A stretch of 64,000 nt of DNA from Corynebacterium stationis (GCF_001941345.1 NZ_CP009251.1:310001-374000), one strand, 5' to 3'. Counted from the first letter of the stretch, positions 51,442 to 59,322 are shown. Notes: a model not told the origin generated them from the sequence alone. Numbers and translations: made by a program.

Positions 51442-51816
51442 ATGAGTGCACATAATCCCGCAGTAGCTGACTTCCGCAGCGAGACCTACCCTAAGTTCTC
51501 TGGAAAGATTCAGGATACTTACATTGAGGGCTATGTCCCTAGCTCCTTGTCGGCACCCCACTCCTCGCTCCAGCGCACTTCCACTTGGTTGGGCATGGGT
51601 TTGTTGATGGGTACCCTGCCACCCGCAGGTATCTTGATTTGGGCCCTTGGAGTGATGACAGAGCCAGCCGGTCTTCAAAGCGCTCAGCAGCACCAGACTC
51701 TGCTGTGGATTGGTATTGTTGTCACCGTAATTGTCGGTGTAGTTGCTTCTTTCTTGATCTGGTACGGTCGCCGTTACTACCGTCAGTACCGCGCGGAGAC
51801 CGGTCGTAAAGACTAG
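51442..51816 (+). CDS. Small two-helix membrane protein downstream of sdhB
   Basis: 124 residues. A hydrophilic N-terminus (about 45 residues) is followed by two membrane helices (GMGLLMGTLPPAGILIWALG and LLWIGIVVTVIVGVVASFLI) and a basic tail, WYGRRYYRQYRAE. Family not recognised; a similar gene follows sdhB in C. glutamicum. The purine-rich GAGAAAGAG is 4 bases from another ATG at 51432, which opens a 7-codon frame (MSRHECT, stop at 51453-51455) overlapping this start. Initiation at 51442 may therefore depend on that mini-ORF. Terminator at 51843. Confidence 0.8.
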   Translation: MSAHNPAVADFRSETYPKFSGKIQDTYIEGYVPSSLSAPHSSLQRTSTWLGMGLLMGTLPPAGILIWALGVMTEPAGLQSAQQHQTLLWIGIVVTVIVGVVASFLIWYGRRYYRQYRAETGRKD

Positions 51817-51842
51817 TTCTTAGGTCTTTCACCTCCTTGCAG

Positions 51843-51869
51843 AACCCGCTGGTTTTACCAGCGGGTTTT
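51843..51869 (+). terminator. Terminator of the sdhCAB transcription unit
   Basis: AACCCGCTGGT pairs with ACCAGCGGGTT, followed by TTT. Confidence 0.88.
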
Positions 51870-51936
51870 GTGATCGCATAGACTAAATTGGATTAAAAGT
51901 TTTAGGTTTCAACAAGGATTTCGGAGAGACATCACC

Positions 51937-53334
51937 ATGGGGAAACACCGCGCCGTAGACCCGGAAACAACCGGTCCGGAGATCGCGTTGCAGCGCGAGG
52001 AGGTGGCTACTAAGCCATCCAAGTCCCAGCCGCCGGCACGGCGTGATGACTTCCGGAAAGTTCCGGGCCCCTCACCGGAGGTAGAGGCACAACGCCGTCG
52101 TACCTTAAGAAATCACAAGATTTTCGTTACGGCATTGCTTATTGTCGCCGCGATTATTTTCCTCGCGTGTTCCTGGTGGCAAAACCAGGAAGGCGGCGCG
52201 CCGACCTGGGCAGGTTATGTCCGCGCTGCTGCTGAAGCGGGCATGATTGGTGGTTTGGCGGACTGGTTTGCCGTAACCGCACTGTTTCGTCACCCTTTGG
52301 GCATTCCTATCCCGCACACAGCCCTGATTCGGGAGAAGAAGGACTCCGTCGGAGAAGCTCTTTCGGATTTTGTGGGCGAGAACTTCCTCAACGCCGAATT
52401 GATTACCGATAAGGTGTCCCAGGCTAATCTGCCTGAAAAGCTCGGCACTTGGTTGTCGCAGCAAGCCAACGCAGAAAAGGTTGCACGCGAGGCGGGGCGT
52501 TTAACTGCGAATGCAGTTCGCGCCTTAGACCCAAAAGATGCCGAACTGCTTATTCAATCGCAGTTGATTGACAAACTCGCGGAGCCACAGTGGGGGCCGC
52601 CATTGGGCAAATTGCTTGCAGGGCTTATCGAAGACGGCAAAGTTGAGCCTGTCGTTAATGAGATTATTGACTGGAGCCACAAGAAGGTTCTGACCATGGA
52701 AGATTCTGTGGTCACCTTAATTGATGAACGCATGCCCAACTGGGCGCCACGTTTTGCCCGTTCTTTGGTAGGAGAGCGCGTTTATAAAGAACTGGTTTCA
52801 TGGGTTACTGATGTCAAAAACGATGACGAGCACGAAGCACGCCAGGCAATTCGCCGCGGGTTAAAGAATTTCGCCGCGGACTTGCAGTCCGATCCAGAGC
52901 TCATCGCGCGCGTGGAGTCTTTGAAATCAGACATTATGGGCTCTACTCCAGTTCAAGGTGCAGCGGAAGCTATCTGGGCTAAGGCCGCCGAAGCGATCAT
53001 CGACCAAGCTGAAACTACCGATTCAATGTTGCGGCAAAAGATTGTGGAGCTGTGCTTGAAGTGGGGTACCAACATCGTGGAAGACCCACAGCTGCGTGAG
53101 TCTTTGGATAAACGCATCCAAGGTGCTGCAAGATTTTTGGCTGATAACTATGCGTCCGAGGTCACCAGCATCATCTCGGAGACCATTGAGCGCTGGGATG
53201 CAGACGAAGCCTCAGACAAAATCGAGCTCATGGTGGGCAAAGACTTACAGTTCATTCGCCTCAATGGCACGATTGTCGGTGCGATTGCCGGATTGGCTAT
53301 CTATACGGTCAACCACCTGCTTTTTGGCATCTAA
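51937..53334 (+). CDS. DUF445-family membrane protein
   Basis: 465 residues. A disordered, charged N-terminus (to about 55) precedes a membrane helix (IFVTALLIVAAIIFLAC) and a second hydrophobic stretch AAAEAGMIGGLADWFAVTALF, which carries the DUF445 signature GGLADWFAVTALFRHPLGIPIPHTALI. A long amphipathic helical region (about 130-435) follows, and a C-terminal helix, LNGTIVGAIAGLAIYTVNHL, anchors the other end. Family members (YjiN-like) are widespread and have no assigned function. GGAGAG precedes the ATG. Confidence 0.87.
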   Translation: MGKHRAVDPETTGPEIALQREEVATKPSKSQPPARRDDFRKVPGPSPEVEAQRRRTLRNHKIFVTALLIVAAIIFLACSWWQNQEGGAPTWAGYVRAAAEAGMIGGLADWFAVTALFRHPLGIPIPHTALIREKKDSVGEALSDFVGENFLNAELITDKVSQANLPEKLGTWLSQQANAEKVAREAGRLTANAVRALDPKDAELLIQSQLIDKLAEPQWGPPLGKLLAGLIEDGKVEPVVNEIIDWSHKKVLTMEDSVVTLIDERMPNWAPRFARSLVGERVYKELVSWVTDVKNDDEHEARQAIRRGLKNFAADLQSDPELIARVESLKSDIMGSTPVQGAAEAIWAKAAEAIIDQAETTDSMLRQKIVELCLKWGTNIVEDPQLRESLDKRIQGAARFLADNYASEVTSIISETIERWDADEASDKIELMVGKDLQFIRLNGTIVGAIAGLAIYTVNHLLFGI

Positions 53335-53420
53335 AGTTTTCAGATTGAAGAATATCGGGAGCGTTGAGTGACCTGTGCCGCTAATATGGAAAGCACACTA
53401 ACGCGAACGAGGAGAAAATC

Positions 53421-54014
53421 ATGGCAGACCCAACATCCCCGTATGATTCCTATGATGACGCAGTCAACGCAGACCGCGATGCTGAGGGGGCAAAGCACCG
53501 CAAGGACGAAGACACCGACGCTGGTGCGAATGAGACCTTAGAGTCTCTCAAGGCAGCAGGTACGTCCGCGCTTGGGGCGGCTAAGGAATTTACCAACCGT
53601 TTCCGCGAAGACCGTGCAGCAAACGCGGATGGTAACGAAACTCCAGAAAGTGTTGAATCTCCGGGTGAGGAGAAGAAGGGTTCTTTCTTCGACCGCGCTA
53701 CGGATTTTGCGAAGGATATTGGTGGATCTGTTCGCCGAGCAGCAGAAGGTACCCGTGATACTGAGGCTTTTAGTGAAGCTAAAGAAAAAGCTGGCAGTGC
53801 CTTTGGGGTGGTGCGCGAAGAAGCAAGCGATGCCGTTAACAACGTCAAGTCGCGCATCAATGAGCGCCGAGACGCAAAGTCTGTTGACGACGCCCAAGAC
53901 ACGAAGCCACAAAAGGGCGATGACGTAGCTGATCCAACTGCAGAAGTGGTCGAAGGTGAAATTATCTCTTCAGATAATGACACTGACAATCAGACTGGAA
54001 ATCCTAATTCTTAG
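53421..54014 (+). CDS. Hydrophilic hypothetical protein with amphipathic helices
   Basis: 197 residues, family not recognised. It has no membrane segment or signal peptide. Acidic, Ala-rich linkers separate amphipathic helices (ALGAAKEFTNRFREDR, SFFDRATDFAKDIGGSVRRA and AFGVVREEASDAVNNVKSRI), a pattern seen in LEA-like or lipid-surface-associated stress proteins. The strongly acidic C-terminus contains VVEGEIISSDND. GAGGAGAAAATC precedes the ATG. A function cannot be given. Confidence 0.75.
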   Translation: MADPTSPYDSYDDAVNADRDAEGAKHRKDEDTDAGANETLESLKAAGTSALGAAKEFTNRFREDRAANADGNETPESVESPGEEKKGSFFDRATDFAKDIGGSVRRAAEGTRDTEAFSEAKEKAGSAFGVVREEASDAVNNVKSRINERRDAKSVDDAQDTKPQKGDDVADPTAEVVEGEIISSDNDTDNQTGNPNS

Positions 54015-54155
54015 TCCGAGCACCAATCTTTCTTTGCCCTCTACCGCCCACTAGGTGCATTGGGTATTAGGCTGCTAGGATCACTAAGAGTATTGCGCGC
54101 CTAGAAACTTCTGGGCGCGAACCACCTTTAATGATTGAGACTTGACTGACGCATC

Positions 54156-54455
54156 ATGGCTTTTGCAACTAATTTTATTTTTTTCGTGAGTGTCTTCCAG
54201 AATAATCTGTTTCGCGCGCTCGCTATTGCAGCGATCGTTGGTCTCATCATGGTGGTGATGACCCGGGAGGATGCTTTTCCTGCTGGTGACCGTCAGCCGA
54301 AGATGATCTGGGCAGCAATCTTGGGCGGCTCTGCTTTCGCAATGATTTTGCCGCTGCCGATTTTGTCTTGGGTAGGAGCGGTAGCCACCGGTGTTTATTG
54401 GTTTGATGTGCGGCCGCAGTTGCGCTCCATCATCAACGGTGAATACAACTACTAG
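54156..54455 (+). CDS. DUF2516-family small membrane protein
   Basis: 99 residues with three membrane helices (FIFFVSVFQNNLFRALAIAA, IWAAILGGSAFAMI and ILSWVGAVATGVYWFDVRPQ). The stretch TREDAFPAGDRQPKMIW and the closing YWFDVRPQLR are typical of the actinobacterial DUF2516 family, of unknown function. ATG start; no clear ribosome site, so translation may begin close to the transcript end. A strong palindromic terminator follows. Confidence 0.85.
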   Translation: MAFATNFIFFVSVFQNNLFRALAIAAIVGLIMVVMTREDAFPAGDRQPKMIWAAILGGSAFAMILPLPILSWVGAVATGVYWFDVRPQLRSIINGEYNY

Positions 54456-54484
54456 TCAGTAGAACTGTTCTGAGAAAAGAAACC

Positions 54485-54528
54485 ATAAAAGGACAGGGCG
54501 CAGAGTACTCTGCGCCCTGTCCTTTTAT
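54485..54528. terminator. 44-bp perfect palindrome, bidirectional terminator
   Basis: The left half ATAAAAGGACAGGGCGCAGA plus GT is mirrored exactly by its complement with no unpaired centre. The A/T-rich ends supply U tracts for either strand. Confidence 0.9.
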
Positions 54529-54548
54529 ACGAGTAAGCAGGGAATACT

Positions 54549-55073
54549 GTGTCTGATTTTCATGCTCTATCGCTGCTGGGGGCATCTGCACAGCAGGTAG
54601 AAAAGGTAGTAAAAGAGCTAGGTTCTTTGCCGCATATTGGCAACCAGCGCGTTCGCCTCGTTGTAGATCCGCCGCAGGTAACGCTAGTTGTTCAGTTGCT
54701 CAAAGAAAGCCAGCTGCCGGTCATTGTCGTTAGTGTTGCGGGATATCCCACGGGCCGGCATCACACCCTGATTAAAGCCTCAGAGGCGCGCCTAGCAGTG
54801 CAATCTGGGGCAGAGGAAATCTGGGTCAGTGTTGATGACACCATCACGGATTCAAATACGCATTTAAGTGAATTCATTACTATCCGGGAAGCCTGCCCAG
54901 ACCCTATTGAGCTGGGGCTTATTGCGCCTGCCGGTGCCAATGCTGAGCCAAGTGCTCAATCTGCCGTACAGGCAGCGAGCTTGGCGGCATTTCAGCGCAT
55001 CGTCTCCACCCCCGGTGCGCCGGCTTTCGAAGAAGCCGCTAGCCCCCTGGAGATAGTCGAGGTAGACCTTTAG
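54549..55073 (+). CDS. DeoC-like protein lacking catalytic lysines and C-terminal third
   Basis: 174 residues. The middle reads VVSVAGYPTGRHHTLIKASE and ARLAVQSGAEEIWVSVDD, the pattern of deoxyribose-phosphate aldolase (usual length about 220). The Schiff-base motif of the family (DFVKTSTG) aligns with QRIVSTPG, so the lysine is Val, and the chain ends before the second essential lysine (GFKPAGG). It is therefore not expected to be an active aldolase. The frame is intact with normal codon use, so it is not simply a pseudogene. It converges with the next gene, the stop codons overlapping by 4 bases. GTG start. Confidence 0.7.
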   Translation: MSDFHALSLLGASAQQVEKVVKELGSLPHIGNQRVRLVVDPPQVTLVVQLLKESQLPVIVVSVAGYPTGRHHTLIKASEARLAVQSGAEEIWVSVDDTITDSNTHLSEFITIREACPDPIELGLIAPAGANAEPSAQSAVQAASLAAFQRIVSTPGAPAFEEAASPLEIVEVDL

Positions 55074-55879
55074 CTTGCCGGTGCTGGTTCTTCCACTGCA
55101 TCGACAGTTTGAGACATCTGGCTATTCATTTCTTTGAAATTGACGTTGTCGCCAGAGACACGAATAGACACTGCGCCGTCAATGATGGTGACATCTTCGA
55201 TTGTTAAATCACCGGTGAACTGTTCCTGCATTCCCTTGCTTAGTCCTTCAGAGATGGACTGCGTTGCTTGTTCTGGCAAGGACATGCCAAAGAGCGTGGA
55301 ATCAGTAGCTTCTAGTTGAATCTGACCATTGGCAGCTGAAGGGCGCAAAGAGATAGTGGCGAGCCCGCTGCCCAATTCGAAGTCCAGCACGCCAGATTCA
55401 CCATTGGCGGTGATATCAGTGACGACAACGTCGCGTAGCATATCCACCCCAGACTCATTGGCGATGGAGTCTTGGAACGTTACTAGCAGGTAGTCCTCTG
55501 GAATAACCGTGGCGGCGATCATATGTCGCGCAACGGGATCGTCAGAGACGGTCATGCCTTCTATTTCAATGGTGGATTCCGGCTGACCGGTAATGACATC
55601 ACCGTTAATCTGCAAGGTCGATGGCGTGTGCAAATTCAGCTGGGAGATTTCGCCTTTAGCTAAGCCGAAAATCAGCGGAGAAGAACCGAATGAAACCTCG
55701 GGTTCTTCCGATACCTCAATGCCATCTGCTTGCGCGGAGGCATGAAATTGTTCTTTAACCTGTTTTGCGGTGAACCAACGCATGCCGAACTCAGCCAGCA
55801 ATACGATGATGAGCAGCACCACCAGTATGCCGACGATGATTTTCCACGCGGTTGAGCCCGCTGATTTAGTCTTTGCCAT
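55070..55879 (-). CDS. DUF2993 / LmeA-like lipid-binding protein
   Basis: 269 residues. An N-terminal membrane anchor (AWKIIVGILVVLLIIVLLAE, about 12-31) is followed by a secreted beta-rich domain of the DUF2993 family, with FGMRWFTAKQVKEQF at its start and the late conserved stretch GDLTIEDVTIIDGAVSIRVSG. In mycobacteria LmeA binds phosphatidylinositol species and affects mannan elongation of lipomannan. A similar role in envelope glycolipid synthesis is plausible here but untested. It converges with the DeoC-like gene. Confidence 0.82.
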   Translation of the reverse strand: MAKTKSAGSTAWKIIVGILVVLLIIVLLAEFGMRWFTAKQVKEQFHASAQADGIEVSEEPEVSFGSSPLIFGLAKGEISQLNLHTPSTLQINGDVITGQPESTIEIEGMTVSDDPVARHMIAATVIPEDYLLVTFQDSIANESGVDMLRDVVVTDITANGESGVLDFELGSGLATISLRPSAANGQIQLEATDSTLFGMSLPEQATQSISEGLSKGMQEQFTGDLTIEDVTIIDGAVSIRVSGDNVNFKEMNSQMSQTVDAVEEPAPAS

Positions 55880-55948
55880 AGCTACCAGTGTGACGCATGT
55901 GCACTACTTTGGGCAACGCGAGGCACATGTCAGGGGGCTAACTCACAG

Positions 55949-56761
55949 CTAACCTGCAGGGGCTACAACGTCCCAGTCCACGGTGAGTACACAATCGCGG
56001 ATTCGACGTCGGATAGGGTGGAGTGCAACCCCCTGCGCAATCATCAATTTACGAGCCTCGCGCCAGCGAATCCGCGGACCATGCGGGGCCCAACCAGCAG
56101 CTTGCGCCCAGGCGGCGTCGGCAGCCTGCAGCAGCTCATAAATTGGCTCGCCCGGTACGTTGCGGTGAATAAGTACCTTGGGCAAACGCTCGGCCAATTG
56201 CGAGGGAGTTTCCACATCAAATGGGTCCCACGCCAAAGTTAAAGTCTTAGGGCCATTGGCATCTAATAAAATCCAGGTGCTGCGTCGCCCGAGTTCATCG
56301 CAGGTGCCTTCGACGAAGAAACCTCCCGGTGCCAGGCGCGAAGTTACAGACTCCCAGGCCGCAGGAACCTGGTCCACGTCATACTGGCGCAAGACATTAA
56401 AGGCACGCACAAGCTGCGGGCGGTAGTTGCGCAATTCGAATCCGCCTAGTTCAAAGTTCACGCCATCGCGCGGAGGCAAAACCCGCTCGGGATTAATCTC
56501 TAATCCGGTAACGCGCACATTCGGATTCACGGTGCGCAGCCAGCGGGCCCACTCCACGGTGGTGGTGAAAGACGCGCCATAGCCCACATCTAAAGCCAAT
56601 GGTGCATCCGTCATGCGCAGCAAGGAGGAGATTTCAGGGTGATAAGCCATCCACCGGTCGCAGCGCCTTAGCCGGTTGTGGTTGGTGGTGCCGCGGGTAA
56701 TAACGCCAAAAGGCCGACCAGCAACCGCGTCAGCGCGCAGGTTATGTGCATGGTCGGCCAT
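55949..56761 (-). CDS. SAM-dependent methyltransferase, class I
   Basis: 270 residues. Motif I is LALDVGYGASFTTTVEWARW, followed by the acidic residue in VTGLEINPERV and the FNVLRQYD stretch of motif IV/V. Its N-terminal RPFGVITRGTTNHNRLRRCD and the APHGPRIRWREARKLMI stretch are shared with actinobacterial proteins of unknown target. No neighbour suggests a substrate; cell-envelope or small-molecule methylation are both possible. It probably starts at the ATG at 56761. Confidence 0.8.
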   Translation of the reverse strand: MADHAHNLRADAVAGRPFGVITRGTTNHNRLRRCDRWMAYHPEISSLLRMTDAPLALDVGYGASFTTTVEWARWLRTVNPNVRVTGLEINPERVLPPRDGVNFELGGFELRNYRPQLVRAFNVLRQYDVDQVPAAWESVTSRLAPGGFFVEGTCDELGRRSTWILLDANGPKTLTLAWDPFDVETPSQLAERLPKVLIHRNVPGEPIYELLQAADAAWAQAAGWAPHGPRIRWREARKLMIAQGVALHPIRRRIRDCVLTVDWDVVAPAG

Positions 56762-56808
56762 GGAAAAATAAAGCCCGTGTGCTTAGAAAAGTCGAAGTGG
56801 AGAAAACC

Positions 56809-57300
56809 TTAGAGGTTCTCAGAAATCCACTGATCAGCGAGTTTAGCTTCGTTGCCGAAGAGCTCTTCTAGTGCTTCAGCAACCTTAGGTTCAATAGCAG
56901 CACCCATCAATGGGATGTTGATGGAGACGTCAGTGGTGTAGTTCAGGTCGGTCTTCTCGCCTGCGCCAACCAGGTTGATATCGCCCTTGAAATCTACTGG
57001 GGTGCCCTTGACATCAGCGTTGAAAGCGGTGGTGAACTTCTCCGCATCCAAGCCGCCGATGTTGAGCACGCGCTTGACCTTCAGAGACTGAGAGACCATG
57101 GCGCGAACAGCTTCTGGCAGAAGGGTGGTTGGCAAAACCTCGAACAGGGTTACTTCTTCAGTGGTGAACTCGTTGACCTCACCTGGTTCAGGGGAGAGGT
57201 TGGCGGTAATGAACTCCCAAAATTCCTTGGTGGAGTATGCCTTGTGCACCTTTTCAATGGGGTGATTGATAGTTACGGTGTTTTCGCTACGGGTTGACAT
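56809..57300 (-). CDS. DUF2505-family protein
   Basis: 163 residues of START/polyketide-cyclase-like shape. The text TVTINHPIEKVHKAYSTKEFWEFI at the N-terminus and IPLMGAAIEPKVAEALEELFGNEAK near the end are characteristic of DUF2505, an actinobacterial family thought to bind a lipid-like ligand in a hydrophobic pocket. No catalytic motif is recognisable. It is divergent from murB with only 24 bases between start codons, so the promoters overlap. Confidence 0.82.
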   Translation of the reverse strand: MSTRSENTVTINHPIEKVHKAYSTKEFWEFITANLSPEPGEVNEFTTEEVTLFEVLPTTLLPEAVRAMVSQSLKVKRVLNIGGLDAEKFTTAFNADVKGTPVDFKGDINLVGAGEKTDLNYTTDVSINIPLMGAAIEPKVAEALEELFGNEAKLADQWISENL

Positions 57301-57324
57301 GCTTAACAGACTACCTTGGTAAGG

Positions 57325-58437
57325 GTGAACGATGAATTAATGACCCAGCACCTGAAAGAATTCGTCGGCGTGGAAATAGATACCACTTCTACTTTCGCCG
57401 ACATGACCACGTTGCGCGTGGGCGGAAAACCCCGCTACACCGTGCGTTGTAGCAATGCGGATGCCGCAAGCTTTGTCGTCCGCGTGCTTGATTCAGAAAA
57501 TATCCCCTTGGTCATTGTTGGGGATGGCTCTAACCTTTTGGTGGCGGATGCGTCCATGGGCCAGGCGGATTTAGATTATGTCGTGGTCTCACTGGATTTT
57601 CCACACATTCAGGTCAACCAGGATTCCGGCATTGTGCGCGCGGGGGCTGGCGCCAATTGGGACAAAGTGGTGGCAGAAGCTGTCGATGCAGGCCTCGGCG
57701 GCATTGAGTGCCTCTCCGGTATCCCGGGGCGCGCTGGTGCCGTACCGGTACAAAACGTGGGCGCTTATGGCACCGAAGTATCAGATGTCTTAACCTGGGT
57801 GCGCTTGTATGACCGTAAGACGCAAGTTGATGAGTGGGTTGAAGCCTCCACGTTGAATCTGCGCTATCGCTACTCGAATATTAAATTTACCCAGCGTGCC
57901 GTCGTATTAGCCATTGAGATGCAGCTGACTACCGATGGTTTATCCGCACCGCTGAACTTCCGTCAGCTGACCGAGAACCCCGGTGAGCGCCGGCCGGTCA
58001 AGGAGATACGTGACACCGTATTAGAGCTTCGTCGCGGCAAGGGTATGGTCTTAAATCCCAACGATAGGGATACCTGGTCTGCGGGTTCCTTCTTTACCAA
58101 CCCAATTGTGCCGGCAGAAAAGGCCGACGAGGTCGCGCAGCGTGTTGCCGCCAAGCTTGGCGATGAAGTCGCCGAGACCATGCCACGCTTCGATGCTGAG
58201 GGCGGCAAGAAGCTTTCAGCTGCGTGGCTCATTGAGCGCGCCGGGTTCAAGCGTGGTTACCCTGGTATCGAGGCGCAAGCTCGCTTGTCGACGCTCCATA
58301 CCCTCGCGCTCACCAACCGCGGTGAGGCAACGTCTAAGGACATTGTGGACTTGGCGCGCACCATTCGCGATGGCGTCTTCGATGAATTCGGCGTCAAGCT
58401 CGTTCCTGAACCAGTTTGGCTCGGCACCGAAATCTAG
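57325..58437 (+). CDS. murB: UDP-N-acetylenolpyruvoylglucosamine reductase
   Basis: About 370 residues. FAD-binding motifs are VIVGDGSNLLVAD and IPGRAGAVPVQNVGAYG; the catalytic Ser is in SAGSFFTNP, and the catalytic Glu is expected near the C-terminus (FGVKLVPEPVWLG). It makes UDP-MurNAc for peptidoglycan. Starts at TTG 57316, GTG 57325 and ATG 57340 are all possible. TACCTT at 57310-57315 would place the transcript end near 57325, so a leaderless GTG is my best guess. The chain is longer than E. coli-type MurB, as usual in actinobacteria. Confidence 0.93.
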   Translation: MNDELMTQHLKEFVGVEIDTTSTFADMTTLRVGGKPRYTVRCSNADAASFVVRVLDSENIPLVIVGDGSNLLVADASMGQADLDYVVVSLDFPHIQVNQDSGIVRAGAGANWDKVVAEAVDAGLGGIECLSGIPGRAGAVPVQNVGAYGTEVSDVLTWVRLYDRKTQVDEWVEASTLNLRYRYSNIKFTQRAVVLAIEMQLTTDGLSAPLNFRQLTENPGERRPVKEIRDTVLELRRGKGMVLNPNDRDTWSAGSFFTNPIVPAEKADEVAQRVAAKLGDEVAETMPRFDAEGGKKLSAAWLIERAGFKRGYPGIEAQARLSTLHTLALTNRGEATSKDIVDLARTIRDGVFDEFGVKLVPEPVWLGTEI

Positions 58438-58474
58438 GGCGAAAATTTAACGGGAATCAGGAGAGCCTATTGTG

Positions 58475-58496
58475 GTACATCTTGTACAAGATGTAC
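58475..58496. promoter_or_regulatory. Perfect 22-bp palindromic operator of the antitoxin gene
   Basis: The core TACATCTTGTACAAGATGTA is perfectly palindromic, extended by one more pair on each side. The TGTACA centre is typical of Phd/YefM operators. It overlaps the likely -10 element (TACTAAT, 58494-58500), 7 bases before the antitoxin ATG, so bound antitoxin would block transcription. Confidence 0.8.
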
Positions 58497-58506
58497 TAAT
58501 CGAATT

Positions 58507-58758
58507 ATGAGCACTGAAGTAACTACCAGCGAGTTTCGCAATGAACAGAGCCGCTACCTCGACGCTGCTCAGCGTGAGCCCGTTTCAATTCTCAGCCGTG
58601 GGGCTCGCCGTCGTGCAGTCGTTGTCTCTCCTGATTTCTTCGATCGCGCAATTGAAGCTCTTGAGGATATGGAAGGTATCCGCGCTGCTGCGGCTGCCCG
58701 TCGAGAGGGCGGCGAAATGACTCTTAAAGAACTCAAGGCTGAGTTCGGTCTGGATTAA
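58507..58758 (+). CDS. Phd/YefM-family antitoxin
   Basis: 83 residues. TTSEFRNEQSRYLDAAQREP with SILSRGARRRAVVVSPDFF is the Phd/YefM DNA-binding fold; the C-terminal REGGEMTLKELKAEFGL is the toxin-neutralising tail. It normally represses its own operon and inactivates a RelE/ParE/Doc-type toxin. Here the adjacent toxin frame is broken, so it is an orphan antitoxin. The ATG follows the palindromic operator with no ribosome site; leaderless translation is likely. Confidence 0.88.
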   Translation: MSTEVTTSEFRNEQSRYLDAAQREPVSILSRGARRRAVVVSPDFFDRAIEALEDMEGIRAAAAARREGGEMTLKELKAEFGLD

Positions 58759-58769
58759 TCTCTAAACAA

Positions 58770-58929
58770 ATGTCCGAATCCAAATACTCGGTGTCGTTTA
58801 GAACTGCAGGGAGGAAGCGGCGAGTACCGCATTCGGGTCGGCTCTTATCGCGTGGTTTATGAAATTCAAGATAAACAGCTAATAATTCTCGTTCTTAATG
58901 TGGGGCATCGCAGAGAGATATATCGATAG
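58770..58929 (+). pseudogene. Remnant of a RelE/ParE-family toxin gene
   Basis: An ATG at 58770 opens MSESKYSVSFRTA, the usual toxin N-terminus, but runs out of frame. In another frame from 58804 the text LQGGSGEYRIRVGSYRVVYE continues into IQDKQLIILVLNVGHRREIY and a TAG, the unmistakable RelE C-terminal half. About 40 middle codons are missing and the two parts differ by +1 in frame, so an internal deletion destroyed the toxin. The Arg and His/Tyr residues of the C-terminal half remain. Confidence 0.85.
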
Positions 58930-58933
58930 AAAG

Positions 58934-58988
58934 ACTGCCCACACGTTTGCAATCAACAAGGTTCAAACGTGTGGGCAGTACTTTTATT
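58934..58988. terminator. Strong hairpin terminator after the toxin remnant
   Basis: A 16-bp perfect stem (ACTGCCCACACGTTTG and its complement) with a 14-base loop is followed by CTTTTATTT. It also lies at the end of the minus-strand gene beyond it. Confidence 0.88.
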
Positions 58989-59232
58989 TATCAGCCTGAT
59001 GCTTGTCGAATTCAGCAAAAGCTGTCAGGAGATCCAAGGTTGAACCCCGCTCAGCTTTGTTCTGGACGGGCTCTTCAACCTGTGTCAAAAGAGGAGTGTA
59101 GGAACGGTTGGTAGTGTTCTCAAGTCCGATGCCAATACACTCGGCATAGGGCTCTTCCTCAACGGGGCCAATTGCCCAGCATGTCCCGGTGGTCGCGATC
59201 ATCCACGTGCCGGCAATGACGAGGATGAACAA
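58984..59232 (-). CDS. Small secreted or membrane-anchored hypothetical protein
   Basis: 82 residues if begun at TTG 59232; a GTG at 59262 would give 92 but lacks a ribosome site. FILVIAGTWMIATTGTCWA is a signal or anchor helix, and the remainder (VEEEPYAECIGIGLENTTNR, then an acidic/polar tail) contains a second cysteine. Not recognised. GGAGGG 4 bases before the TTG is the only Shine-Dalgarno-like sequence, and it is part of a strong RNA hairpin (next entry). It follows the fatty acid synthase gene on the same strand by about 90 bases. Coding status is moderate. Confidence 0.5.
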   Translation of the reverse strand: MFILVIAGTWMIATTGTCWAIGPVEEEPYAECIGIGLENTTNRSYTPLLTQVEEPVQNKAERGSTLDLLTAFAEFDKHQADK

Positions 59233-59285
59233 GCTCCCTCCTGGTTGGATGTGGTTTCCCACAGTACCAATTCCGGGAGGGAGCT
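59232..59285 (-). promoter_or_regulatory. RNA hairpin that sequesters a Shine-Dalgarno sequence
   Basis: On the minus strand AGCTCCCTCC pairs with GGAGGGAGCT (10 bp). Inside, TTGG pairs with CCAA and TGTGG with CCACA, capped by GAAA, a GNRA tetraloop. The descending arm contains the GGAGGG ribosome site of the small downstream gene. No U run follows, so it is not a plain terminator of the synthase gene. Confidence 0.7.
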
Positions 59286-59322
59286 AATTTCTCTTGCGTG
59301 GCGTTAGCCTGTTAACTGCACC

